This document shows positions 40,008 through 46,454 of a DNA stretch of 46,742 bases, in pieces. The first letter of the stretch is position 1. Each line of letters starts with the position of its first letter. The notes beneath the pieces are model-generated. The model had not been told where the DNA came from, searched no databases, and saw only the letters and a list, made by a program, of their open reading frames with translations. Both the position numbers and the translations under genes were made by a program. This DNA comes from Elusimicrobia bacterium HGW-Elusimicrobia-3 (lineage in GTDB: Bacteria; Elusimicrobiota; Elusimicrobia; Elusimicrobiales; UBA9959), in assembly GCA_002840355.1 (NCBI GenBank), contig PHAL01000013.1:1-46742 (forward strand), written 5' to 3'.

Positions 40008-40723
40008 GGCAGGTCCCCGGGCCCGCCGGGTTCGTCGTCGGCCTCTTCTTCGGCCGCTTCCGGCGGCCGCAGCAGCAGCACGATCTCGCCCTTCACCTCG
40101 CCGGCGGCCTCTATTCTGGCGATGGTCTCGTCTATCAGCCCGCCGGTCCACTCCTCGTAGATCTTGCTGATCTCGCGGGCCACCAGGGCGGTCAGGCCCG
40201 GGCCGAACTCCTCGCGCGCCATGGCCAGGAACTTCTTGAGCCGGTACGGGGATTCGAAAAGGATGACGGTCTTTTTAAGCTCGAAGGCGGCTTTGAGCGC
40301 CTTGACGATCTTGCCGCGCGAGCGGGGCAGGAAGCCCAGGAAGACGAAGGAGTCGCAGGGCAGGCCGGAGCCGGCGGCCGCCGCGATCACGGCGGAGGGG
40401 CCGGGCAGGGCCGTCACCTTGATGCCGGTGGAGCGGGCGAGCGCCACCAGCCGGCGGCCGGGATCGGAGATGCAGGGAGAGCCGCCGTCGGTGACCAGCG
40501 CGGCGCTTTTGCCGGAACGCAGCCAGGCCATCGCGCCGGCCACGGAGCGCTCGTCGTGCTCGTTGTAGCGGAACAGCTTCTTGGAGAGGCCGAAATGGTT
40601 CATGAGGTTCAGCGTGCGGCGCGTGTCCTCGCAGAACACGGCGTCGACTTCCTTGAGCGCGTCGAGCGCGCGCAGGGTGATGTCCTTGAGGTTGCCTATC
40701 GGGGTGGGGACGATGAAGAGCAC
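40004..40723 (-). CDS. rsmI: 16S rRNA 2'-O-ribose C1402 methyltransferase
   Basis: SAM-dependent methyltransferase that modifies C1402 in the 16S rRNA decoding centre. Seen: the N-terminal IVPTPIGNLKDITLRAL, CEDTRRTLNLMNHF, the SAM loop VTDGGSPCISDPG, LPGPSAVIAAAAGSGLPCDSFVFLGFLPR (in parts), and FESPYRL. It has 239 residues; many RsmI proteins are nearer 280, and here the C-terminal tail is short and acidic. The start is a GTG at 40723, 3 bp after the HD-GYP stop. Confidence 0.93.
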   Translation of the reverse strand: MLFIVPTPIGNLKDITLRALDALKEVDAVFCEDTRRTLNLMNHFGLSKKLFRYNEHDERSVAGAMAWLRSGKSAALVTDGGSPCISDPGRRLVALARSTGIKVTALPGPSAVIAAAAGSGLPCDSFVFLGFLPRSRGKIVKALKAAFELKKTVILFESPYRLKKFLAMAREEFGPGLTALVAREISKIYEEWTGGLIDETIARIEAAGEVKGEIVLLLRPPEAAEEEADDEPGGPGDLP

Positions 40724-40726
40724 GGC

Positions 40727-41956
40727 TTATTTCTCGAATTCCGGCCAGCCGGCCTTCTCGAGCTTCAGGAAAGCCTTGACCACGTCGGGGTCGAACTGGC
40801 GGGCGGAGCCTTTGACCAGCTGGTCCTCGGCTATCTCCACGCTGAGGGCCTTGCGGTACGGGCGGTCGCTGCGCATGGCGTCCCAGGCGTCTATGGTGGC
40901 CACGATGCGCGCGCCCAGCGGGATCTCCTCGCCCTTGAGGCCCTCGGGGTAGCCCATGCCGTTGAACCACTCCTGGTGGTAGAGCACCATCTGGGAGACG
41001 GGCCCGAGGAAATGGATGGGGGACAGGATCTGGTAGCCGATGGCCGGGTGTTTCTTTATCTCCTCGTATTCCTCGTCGGTCAGCTTGCCCGGCTTGGAGA
41101 GGATGGCCCCGTCGATGCCGATCTTGCCGATGTCGTGCAGCAGCGCGGCGTATTCCACGTAGCGGATCATCTGCGCCGGCATGCGCAGTTCCTCGGCCAG
41201 GCGGCGGGCTTTCTGGCGGGCGCGCCCGGCGTGGTCGCCGGTATAGGAGTCCTTGGCGTCTATCACGCGCGCCAGGGTCTGCACCATCTCCAGGTAGAAA
41301 TTCTCGAGGCTCTCGTAAAGCTTGATGTTCTCGAGCGTGATGGCGGTCTCGCCGGCCAGCAGCGTCAGGAACTTGAGGTCGTAGTCGGTGAAGGATTCCT
41401 TCTCGCGCGACAGGTGCAGGTTCAGCACGCCGAACGGCTTATCCTTGAGCTTGAGCGGGATGGCGATGAACGGGTCCTTCTGCTCTTCCTTGCCGATGAA
41501 GTCCTTGTACTGGTTGTTCTGGGCCGGGTCGGTGACGAAGATGGTCTCGCCGGTCTGGAAGGCGCGGCCGGCGATGCCGAGGCCGGGCTTGATGCGGGTG
41601 GTGTCGATGACTTCCTTGGAGATGTTCTTGGAGGCGCAGATGCGCAGCTCGTCGGCCACTTCGTCGTGGATCATCAGCGAGCCGCGGGGGGAGCTGATGA
41701 GCTCGCAGGCGGATTCCACCACGGTCTGGTAGAACTCCTCCTTCTTTATCTGGCCGGCGTTGACGATGCCGATCTCGTGGATGGTCAGCAGGCTGGTGAG
41801 CAGCTCGTCGAACTTGCCCCAGGTGGTGCGCAGGGAGGCGTCGGCGCCGCCGGTGTCGGCCGAGGGCTTGTCCAGGCGCAGGTCATAGACCTTCCGCAGC
41901 AGCGCGCCGATGATGAAAAGGAGAATGACTATAGCCAGCGAAAGCAGGTATATCAT
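40727..41956 (-). CDS. GAF and HD-GYP domain membrane protein
   Basis: 409-residue predicted c-di-GMP phosphodiesterase. An N-terminal membrane helix (2-20), a GAF domain (~65-215; GIAGRAFQTGETIFV, IAIPLKLKDKPFGVLNLH), then HD-GYP: SYTGDHAGRARQKA, HDIGKIG (HD 274-275), KKHPAIGYQIL and HQEWFNGMGYP (GYP 335-337). The Arg and Asp of the standard HERxDGxGYP are Trp and Asn here. Start uncertain: ATG at 41956 lacks a ribosome site, and upstream in-frame TTG codons would lengthen the helix. It heads the group with rsmI, the phosphatase and glyA. Confidence 0.83.
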   Translation of the reverse strand: MIYLLSLAIVILLFIIGALLRKVYDLRLDKPSADTGGADASLRTTWGKFDELLTSLLTIHEIGIVNAGQIKKEEFYQTVVESACELISSPRGSLMIHDEVADELRICASKNISKEVIDTTRIKPGLGIAGRAFQTGETIFVTDPAQNNQYKDFIGKEEQKDPFIAIPLKLKDKPFGVLNLHLSREKESFTDYDLKFLTLLAGETAITLENIKLYESLENFYLEMVQTLARVIDAKDSYTGDHAGRARQKARRLAEELRMPAQMIRYVEYAALLHDIGKIGIDGAILSKPGKLTDEEYEEIKKHPAIGYQILSPIHFLGPVSQMVLYHQEWFNGMGYPEGLKGEEIPLGARIVATIDAWDAMRSDRPYRKALSVEIAEDQLVKGSARQFDPDVVKAFLKLEKAGWPEFEK

Positions 41957-42051
41957 TATCAAGAAGAATAGCAAAAGACGGACGCCAAAGCCAATAAAAA
42001 GGATATCGTTGGCGCGCCGCGGCGTTGTTGTGCGACCAATCCCATAAAGTT

Positions 42052-42057
42052 TATAAT
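42052..42057 (+). promoter_or_regulatory. -10 box of dapB, near-leaderless arrangement
   Basis: TATAAT followed by seven bases (TGAGGTC) and the dapB ATG. A GAGG lies in that spacer, so a transcript starting at the usual distance would carry no usable ribosome site unless it starts further upstream. Confidence 0.6.
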
Positions 42058-42064
42058 TGAGGTC

Positions 42065-42781
42065 ATGAAAAGCCGCCCTCTGAAAGTGCTGGTCTGCGGC
42101 GCGTCCGGCCGCATGGGCCGCGCGGTGCTCTCCGAGATAGAAGCCTCCCCGGCTTTCGCCCGCGCCGGCGGCGTGGACGCCAGGCCCGGGCCCGGCGCGG
42201 AGCCGCCCGACGCTTTCACGCGCCTGCTGGCCCTGGCCGACGCGGTAGTGGATTTTTCCTCCCCTGCGCCTTCGATCGCGTACGCGCAGGCCTGCGCCGC
42301 GGCCCGCAAGCCCTTCGTCACCGGCGTCACCGGCTACGCGCCCAAGCAGCAGGCCGCCCTGAAGGCCGCCGCCCGCCGCACCGCCGTCTTCCATTCCCCC
42401 AACATGAGCCCCGCGGTCAACCTGACCTTCGCGCTGGCGGCGCTGGCGGCCCGCCGGCTCAAAGATTTCGACATCCACGTGCACGAGGCCCATCACAGCG
42501 CCAAGAAAGACGCCCCGTCCGGCACGGCGCTGCGCTACGCCGAGCGCATCGCCGCGGCCCGCGGCGGCGCCCTGCCGCCCATCACCAGCGCGCGCGCCGG
42601 GGACATCGTGGGCGACCACACGGTGCTGTACGCCGGGCCGCACGAACGGGTGGAGATAGCCCACCGCGCCCATTCGCGGGCGGTTTTCGCCGCCGGCGCG
42701 CTCAAGGCCGCCGCCTGGCTGGCCGGGAAGAAACCCGGCTTTTACGACTATTCCGACCTGCTGGACCTTAAGAGTTTTTAG
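42065..42781 (+). CDS. dapB: 4-hydroxy-tetrahydrodipicolinate reductase
   Basis: NAD(P)H-dependent reductase of the lysine/diaminopimelate pathway, needed for peptidoglycan. Seen: the Rossmann motif VCGASGRMGRAV, VDFSSPAPSIAYAQ, FVTGVTGYAPKQ, SPNMSPAVNLTF, and the catalytic EAHHSAKKDAPSGTA. It has 238 residues (family ~240-270). No other dap gene is adjacent. The alpha/beta hydrolase gene starts 12 bp downstream, so both may be co-transcribed. Confidence 0.94.
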   Translation: MKSRPLKVLVCGASGRMGRAVLSEIEASPAFARAGGVDARPGPGAEPPDAFTRLLALADAVVDFSSPAPSIAYAQACAAARKPFVTGVTGYAPKQQAALKAAARRTAVFHSPNMSPAVNLTFALAALAARRLKDFDIHVHEAHHSAKKDAPSGTALRYAERIAAARGGALPPITSARAGDIVGDHTVLYAGPHERVEIAHRAHSRAVFAAGALKAAAWLAGKKPGFYDYSDLLDLKSF

Positions 42782-42793
42782 TCACGGAGACCT

Positions 42794-43732
42794 ATGAATA
42801 AGGCTGAGATCATAAACTGGTTCCTCTTCGCGCTGGCGCTGTTCAGCGCGCTGCTCGTCTACCTCTCCTATTCCAAGAGCTCGGAGATCATCCAGCCGGC
42901 CCGCAAGGCCGGGCTGGCCCATACCCCCGACCAGTACAAGCTGGCCCACGAGCCCGTGGAGTTCTCCACGGCCGACGGCGTGCGGCTGAAGGGCTGGTTC
43001 ATCCCCGCGCCGGGCGGAGAGAGCGGCCGCACCATCATCTTCTGCCACGGCTGGGGCTCCAACCGCGGCGAGGCGCTGCGCGACACCTGGTTCCTCGCCG
43101 AGCAGGGCTTCAACCTGTTCTACTTCGACTTCCGCGCCTCCGGAGAGAGCAAGGGGGCCGTGGCCAGCGTGGGCTACCTGGAAACCCGGGACTTCGACGC
43201 CGCCTACGAGTTCCTCAGGAACAACCGGCCGCACGCGGCCGAGGCCGTGGGTGTGTTCGGCACGTCGATGGGCGGCTCGGTGGCCGTCTACGCGGCCGCC
43301 AAGTACCCCGAGATCTCCTGCCTGCTCTCCGAGAATACCTTCCTCTCATACGAGCGCGTGGTGGCCAACTGGAGCTGGCGCCGGCTCAAGACCCCGTATT
43401 TCCCGCTGGTCGCGATGACGCTGTTCTTCGTGCGTCGCAAGCTCAAGAACGATCCGGAGCCTTACAGCCCGCTCTACAACGCCCCCCGCGTGAAATGCCC
43501 GGCCATGTTCATCAACGGCGACCACGACGACCTCGTGCCGCTGGCCGACGCGGAGCGCCTGTTCGGGCTGTGCGGCTCGGAGAGCAAGCAGATGTGGGTG
43601 ATCGCCGGGGCCTCACACGCCAAATGCGCCGAGGTGGGCGGCGAGGTTTACCGCAACAAGCTCTCGGCTTTCTTCGCCGGGGCCCTGCCGGAACCGGTGC
43701 AGGAGCAGCCCGTTATAAACTCGAAAAAGTGA
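42794..43732 (+). CDS. Membrane-anchored alpha/beta hydrolase
   Basis: 312-residue serine hydrolase with one N-terminal membrane helix (EIINWFLFALALFSALLVYL). Seen: IFCHGWGSNRGEALRD (oxyanion region), FYFDFRASGESKG, the nucleophile elbow GTSMGGSVA, INGDHDDLVPLADA (acid), and GASHAKCAE (His). This is the BEM46/YqkD-like type, with unknown lipid or ester substrates. The ATG follows CGGAGA by 5 nt. No terminator is obvious before the next promoter. Confidence 0.8.
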   Translation: MNKAEIINWFLFALALFSALLVYLSYSKSSEIIQPARKAGLAHTPDQYKLAHEPVEFSTADGVRLKGWFIPAPGGESGRTIIFCHGWGSNRGEALRDTWFLAEQGFNLFYFDFRASGESKGAVASVGYLETRDFDAAYEFLRNNRPHAAEAVGVFGTSMGGSVAVYAAAKYPEISCLLSENTFLSYERVVANWSWRRLKTPYFPLVAMTLFFVRRKLKNDPEPYSPLYNAPRVKCPAMFINGDHDDLVPLADAERLFGLCGSESKQMWVIAGASHAKCAEVGGEVYRNKLSAFFAGALPEPVQEQPVINSKK

Positions 43733-43780
43733 ACGCCGGCCGCCAGACAGGCCCGGCTGCCGGCGGCGCCGATAAAGGTC

Positions 43781-43850
43781 TTGCATTCCCCGTCGGCATA
43801 ATGTAATATTTTCGTATCGCCCCCGACGGGAGCGAAAATATGCCCCGACG
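43781..43850 (+). promoter_or_regulatory. Promoter with overlapping inverted repeat ahead of the small basic protein gene
   Basis: TTGCAT (43781-43786), 17 bp, then TAATAT (43804-43809) gives a good sigma70-type promoter. A perfect 9-bp inverted repeat, ATATTTTCG (43806-43814) with 43833-43841, overlaps the -10 box. It is nested in CGTCGG/CCGACG (43791-43796, 43845-43850). CCCCGACG also occurs as a direct repeat (43821-43828, 43843-43850). It could be an operator or a structured leader. Confidence 0.6.
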
Positions 43851-43886
43851 ATAACAGTGGGGGGAAGTTAACGGAGGAAAGTGAAA

Positions 43887-44123
43887 ATGGCTGAAATGAT
43901 ACAGAAAGTTGGTCTGAAGCGTGAGAAGGGTTACCTGTACTTCATCGACAAGAAAGGCGACATCTCCTGCGCGCTCATGGCCCGCGGCAAAAAGAAAGGC
44001 GGCAAGGCCAAGGTTGCCGTGAAGGTCGGCCTGAAGAAAGAGAAAGGCTACCTGTACTTCATCGATAAGAAGGGCAACGTCTCCCGCGCCATCATGAAGA
44101 ATTCCGGCAAGAAAAAGAAGTAA
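43887..44123 (+). CDS. Small basic protein with tandem-duplicated KGYLYFIDKKG motif
   Basis: 78-residue, strongly basic protein made of two near-identical 30-residue units (8-37 and 47-76). Each has VGLK-x-EKGYLYFIDKKG followed by a short I/V-S-x-A segment and a Lys/Gly-rich tail. I know of no function. The YLYFIDKKG hairpin with lysines suggests a nucleic-acid-binding or structural protein. The start at 43887 lies 9 nt after GGAGG, better placed than a GTG at 43881. It has a dedicated promoter and strong terminator, so it is probably a well-expressed single gene. Confidence 0.8.
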   Translation: MAEMIQKVGLKREKGYLYFIDKKGDISCALMARGKKKGGKAKVAVKVGLKKEKGYLYFIDKKGNVSRAIMKNSGKKKK

Positions 44124-44141
44124 TCCTTCTTTCTCTTGACG

Positions 44142-44177
44142 AACCGCCCGGCCGCAACGCCGGGCGGTTTTATTTTA
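44142..44177 (+). terminator. Intrinsic terminator after the small basic protein gene
   Basis: 11-bp stem AACCGCCCGGC (44142-44152) with 44159-44169, loop of six bases, followed by TTTTATTTT. Classic rho-independent form. Confidence 0.9.
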
Positions 44178-44195
44178 GGCACCGGCCGCCGGGGC

Positions 44196-44236
44196 AAAAT
44201 GAGGGCGGCCCTCCTCGCGGGGGGCCGCCCATTTTT
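44196..44236. terminator. Second, bidirectional terminator hairpin
   Basis: 9-bp stem GGGCGGCCC (44203-44211) with 44222-44230, flanked by AAAAT on the left and ATTTTTT on the right. It can end transcription of the Cys-rich protein gene on the minus strand and backs up the terminator just before it on the plus strand. Confidence 0.82.
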
Positions 44237-44258
44237 TGTCGCGGAAGAACGGCGGGAG

Positions 44259-44795
44259 TTAAACTTTTTTGCCCTTCTCTTCCAGCCGCTCCTTCATCCG
44301 CTCCACGCGGGTCTTGCACCCGTCGGTGAGCTTGGAGGCGTTCTTGATCAGGCAGTCGCGCACGCGGCCTTCGCCGGGCTTGACGTCCTTGCAGAGCTTC
44401 TGCGCGTCGGCGCCGCAGACTTTCGCGCCCTTCGCACCCTTGCCGCGCGCCTTGCCCTGCCCGAGGCCCGAGCGCACGCCGCTCTTGAACCCGGATGAGT
44501 AGCCCTTGCCGTACTCGCGCAGGCAGCCGTTGGCGCCGCCGCGGCCCATCCGCTCGCCGCGCTTGCCGCGCTTTTCGCCGGCCAGGGCCTTGCGGTCCTT
44601 GCAAGCCTGGGACAGCTCGGCCTGGTGCTCCTTGAGGCAGGCCGCCACGCGCCCTTCTCCCGGCTTCACGTCCTTGCAGAACTTCGCCGCGTCGGCCGCG
44701 CAGGGCCCCTTTCCCTTCTCTGCCGCGGCCGGCAGGCTGAGGGCCAGCCCGAGTCCGCCGCTGAGGGCTAAAACCGCTATTATGTAGTTTTTCAT
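44259..44795 (-). CDS. Secreted protein with two GLG1-type Cys-rich repeats
   Basis: 178-residue exported protein: signal peptide (MKNYIIAVLALSGGLGLALSLPAAAE), then two Cys-rich repeats of the eukaryotic Golgi GLG1/ESL-1 type. Each has C-x7-C-KDVKPGEGRV-x2-C-x11-C. They are separated by a Gly/Lys/Arg-rich spacer with one more Cys (GANGCLREYGKGYSSGF). The C-terminus is highly charged. Each repeat should form two disulfides in the periplasm. The start at 44795 has AAAGGAG upstream; the longer frame is rejected. The role is unknown. Confidence 0.83.
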   Translation of the reverse strand: MKNYIIAVLALSGGLGLALSLPAAAEKGKGPCAADAAKFCKDVKPGEGRVAACLKEHQAELSQACKDRKALAGEKRGKRGERMGRGGANGCLREYGKGYSSGFKSGVRSGLGQGKARGKGAKGAKVCGADAQKLCKDVKPGEGRVRDCLIKNASKLTDGCKTRVERMKERLEEKGKKV

Positions 44796-44879
44796 AACCT
44801 TTGCTCCTTTCTTCCGCTGCTGTCTATACAACGCGGCGGCCCCCGGTTTTATTGCACCGGGCAGAGGGGCTTCTTATTA

Positions 44880-45236
44880 TTAAGGAAGGTCTACGTAGAC
44901 AACGCCGTTCTCCACCTTGACCGGGTAGGTCCGGAGGGAACGGGTGGCCAGGGCGGGATCGGCCGGGTCCGGATGTTTGCTGTCAGGAGCTTTGGGGGCG
45001 GGGCCGCTGAGGGCCTCGCCGCTGCGGATGTCGAACTGGGCGTAATGCAGCGGGCAGGTGAGGATCCAGCCGGTCAGCGCGCCGCGCTCCAGCCGGGCGT
45101 TGGCGTGGCCGCAGGCGCGCTCCACCGCGTAGAAGGCGCCCTCCCAGTTGCAGAGCACCAGTTCGCGCCCGCCCAGGGTCACGGCCTTCATCCCGCCGGG
45201 CAGCAGCTCGGAGGTTTCAGCGGCTTTTGTCAGCAT
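44880..45236 (-). CDS. Rieske-type [2Fe-2S] protein (118 aa)
   Basis: Small soluble Rieske ferredoxin with cluster ligands C42-G-H44 and C61-PL-H64 in WILTCPLHYAQFDIRSGEAL. Such proteins pass single electrons, often to oxygenases. The segment after the second box has an insertion (GPAPKAPDSKHPDPADPALATRS, in parts) not found in the other Rieske gene of the operon. The start overlaps the end of the FTR-like gene by 20 bp in another frame, so it is tightly coupled. Last gene of the four-gene redox operon. Confidence 0.87.
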   Translation of the reverse strand: MLTKAAETSELLPGGMKAVTLGGRELVLCNWEGAFYAVERACGHANARLERGALTGWILTCPLHYAQFDIRSGEALSGPAPKAPDSKHPDPADPALATRSLRTYPVKVENGVVYVDLP

Positions 45237-45561
45237 AGAATACGGCCTCGGGGATCTGTTTGAGCTTGTCCGGGTCCGTCACGTCCTTGTGCACGAACAG
45301 GCCGCACCAGCAGCGCTTCATGGCGTCGTAATGCTCGCGGTGGAAAGGGATGCAGGGGCAGACGATGCGCATGTTCTCGGCGCGGTCACGGGTGCGGGCC
45401 TGGCAGGGGCAATAGGGCACGCCGGTCTCGGCCTCGAGGGCCGCCTCCTGCTCCAGCAGGAAATCGGCGTCCTCTTCTAGCGGGGTGAATTTGTAGCCCA
45501 GCGAGTCAATCAGCGGTTCGAACAGGTAGCGCAGCGCGCGCTTGCGCGGCTCGAAGGTCAC
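45217..45561 (-). CDS. Ferredoxin-thioredoxin reductase catalytic-chain-like protein
   Basis: 114-residue Fe-S/disulfide protein with the three paired-Cys motifs of the FTR catalytic chain: C51-P-C53, C68-P-C70 and C84-W-C86 (CHC in plants). Spacings are 14 and 13 residues. FTR uses a [4Fe-4S] cluster next to a disulfide to turn single electrons into dithiol reduction. There is no FTR variable chain, as in many bacterial forms. The start is a GTG at 45561 whose GTGA overlaps the glutaredoxin stop. The partner is probably that glutaredoxin. Confidence 0.87.
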   Translation of the reverse strand: MTFEPRKRALRYLFEPLIDSLGYKFTPLEEDADFLLEQEAALEAETGVPYCPCQARTRDRAENMRIVCPCIPFHREHYDAMKRCWCGLFVHKDVTDPDKLKQIPEAVFYADKSR

Positions 45562-45809
45562 TTCTTCTCCAGCAGCTTCTCGAACTCGTTCGGGTCGTAG
45601 CCCTGCACGCAGCTGTCGCCGATGCGGGTGAACGGGAAGGAGCCGGTGCAGCCCTGCCCCTTCATCTCCTTCATGATCTCCGCCTGCTTCGCTTCGTCCT
45701 GTTTGTCGTAGTCGACGCTCTCGAAAGGGAGTTTCTTGTCCTCGAAAAACTTCTTTGTCTTCTTGCACCAGAGGCAGGTGGTGAGCGCGTAGATAACTAT
45801 TTTTTTCAT
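45558..45809 (-). CDS. Glutaredoxin-like thiol oxidoreductase
   Basis: 83-residue thioredoxin-fold protein with the active site C12-LW-C15 (TTCLWCKKTK) and the cis-Pro loop TGSFPFTRIG, then GYDPNEFEKLL. Size and shape fit NrdH/Grx-type glutaredoxins. The end overlaps the FTR-like start by 4 bases, and the start lies 1 bp after the upstream Rieske gene. This suggests it is reduced by the FTR-like protein rather than by glutathione. Confidence 0.88.
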   Translation of the reverse strand: MKKIVIYALTTCLWCKKTKKFFEDKKLPFESVDYDKQDEAKQAEIMKEMKGQGCTGSFPFTRIGDSCVQGYDPNEFEKLLEKK

Positions 45810-45810
45810 G

Positions 45811-46116
45811 TCAGATCCTCACGCGGACTTTTCCGCCCGAAATTTCCACCGCGTAAACGCGCGCTTTTATTTCCGCCGCGTTTAAAAACTTTCCGTCGCG
45901 GATATCGAAGCGCCAGTCGTGGCAGGGACACTGCAGGATGTAGCCTTCAAGCGCGCCGGCGGCGAGCGGGCAGCCCATGTGCGGGCAGCGGTTCTCCAGC
46001 GCGAAAACCTCGTTTCCACGACGGACGAGCAGCACGGGCAGGCCGCGCGGGAAAACCGCGAGGGGTTTCCCTTCGGGCAGGGCCGCGAGCTCGCAGACTT
46101 CTTCGGCGGGGTTCAT
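45811..46116 (-). CDS. Rieske-type [2Fe-2S] protein (101 aa), first gene of the redox operon
   Basis: Small Rieske ferredoxin resembling NirD or dioxygenase ferredoxins. Ligands: C44-P-H46 (RCPHMGCPLAAG) and C63-PC-H66 (QCPCHDWRFDIRDG). Extra Cys next to both boxes, as in many Rieske ferredoxins, could form the stabilising disulfide (C49 and C65). It would feed electrons to the downstream partners or to an outside oxygenase. The ATG has no ribosome site; a TATAAT box ends 6 nt upstream. Confidence 0.88.
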   Translation of the reverse strand: MNPAEEVCELAALPEGKPLAVFPRGLPVLLVRRGNEVFALENRCPHMGCPLAAGALEGYILQCPCHDWRFDIRDGKFLNAAEIKARVYAVEISGGKVRVRI

Positions 46117-46122
46117 TTTTTC

Positions 46123-46128
46123 ATTATA
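46123..46128 (-). promoter_or_regulatory. -10 box of the Rieske/Grx/FTR operon, leaderless arrangement
   Basis: Perfect TATAAT on the minus strand, six bases (GAAAAA), then the ATG of the first Rieske gene. No ribosome site fits, so initiation on a leaderless mRNA is likely. Confidence 0.65.
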
Positions 46129-46185
46129 TAAAACCTTGCCAGGGCCGGCGCGCGAAAAATATTTTTAAAAAAACAAAAAAAACTG

Positions 46186-46214
46186 TTGCAATTACTAATG
46201 ACAATATATAGAAT
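46186..46214 (+). promoter_or_regulatory. Strong promoter of the lysine-rich peptide gene
   Basis: TTGCAA (46186-46191), 17 bp, then TAGAAT (46209-46214). Just upstream (46154-46183) is an A/T-tract region that looks like an UP element. Transcription would start near 46221, giving a ~27-nt leader with an AAGGAG ribosome site. Confidence 0.7.
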
Positions 46215-46247
46215 CAATTTCGCGCAGTAATTGCGCAAGGAGATAAA

Positions 46248-46340
46248 ATGCCCACTAAAAAGAAGGTTGCCAAGAAAGCCGTGAAGAAAGTCGCGAAGAA
46301 AGCCGTGAAGAAAGTCGCGAAGAAAGCCAAGAAGAAGTAG
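46248..46340 (+). CDS. 30-residue lysine/alanine-rich histone-H1-like peptide
   Basis: Short ORF encoding MPTKKKVAKKAVKKV and then repeats of VAKKAVKK, ending AKKAKKK: 17 of 30 residues are Lys and the rest mostly Ala/Val. It resembles the C-terminal tails of histone H1 and of bacterial H1-like proteins, which bind DNA or RNA without a fold. Support for expression: a near-consensus promoter, an AAGGAG ribosome site 4 nt before the ATG, and a strong terminator right after the stop. Codons vary among repeats (GTG/GTC, AAG/AAA). Possibly a nucleoid-compacting peptide. Confidence 0.75.
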   Translation: MPTKKKVAKKAVKKVAKKAVKKVAKKAKKK

Positions 46341-46360
46341 TTCTCGGCTCACGGAAAAAA

Positions 46361-46402
46361 AGGCGGCGCAGAAGCGGATGCTTCCAGCGCCGCCTCTATT
46401 TT
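46361..46402 (+). terminator. Intrinsic terminator after the lysine-rich peptide gene
   Basis: Hairpin with outer stem AGGCGGCGC pairing with GCGCCGCCT (to 46395), extended inside by GAAGC/GCTTC around GGAT, then a T-rich tail (CTATTTTTAT). An A tract precedes it, so it may also work on the minus strand. Confidence 0.9.
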
Positions 46403-46454
46403 TATATGCCGCGGCCCCGGCCCGCGGGCGGAATTTGTAAAATCAATCCATACC

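Noticed and set aside
44840-44861. Hairpin CCCGGT/ACCGGG as terminator of the redox operon
   Set aside because: Only a 6-bp stem and no T run on the minus strand; it may form but cannot be called a terminator.
46113-46352. Minus-strand frame with repeated LHGFLRDF units
   Set aside because: It is the antisense reading of the lysine-rich peptide gene plus the shared promoter region, and it has no start signals.
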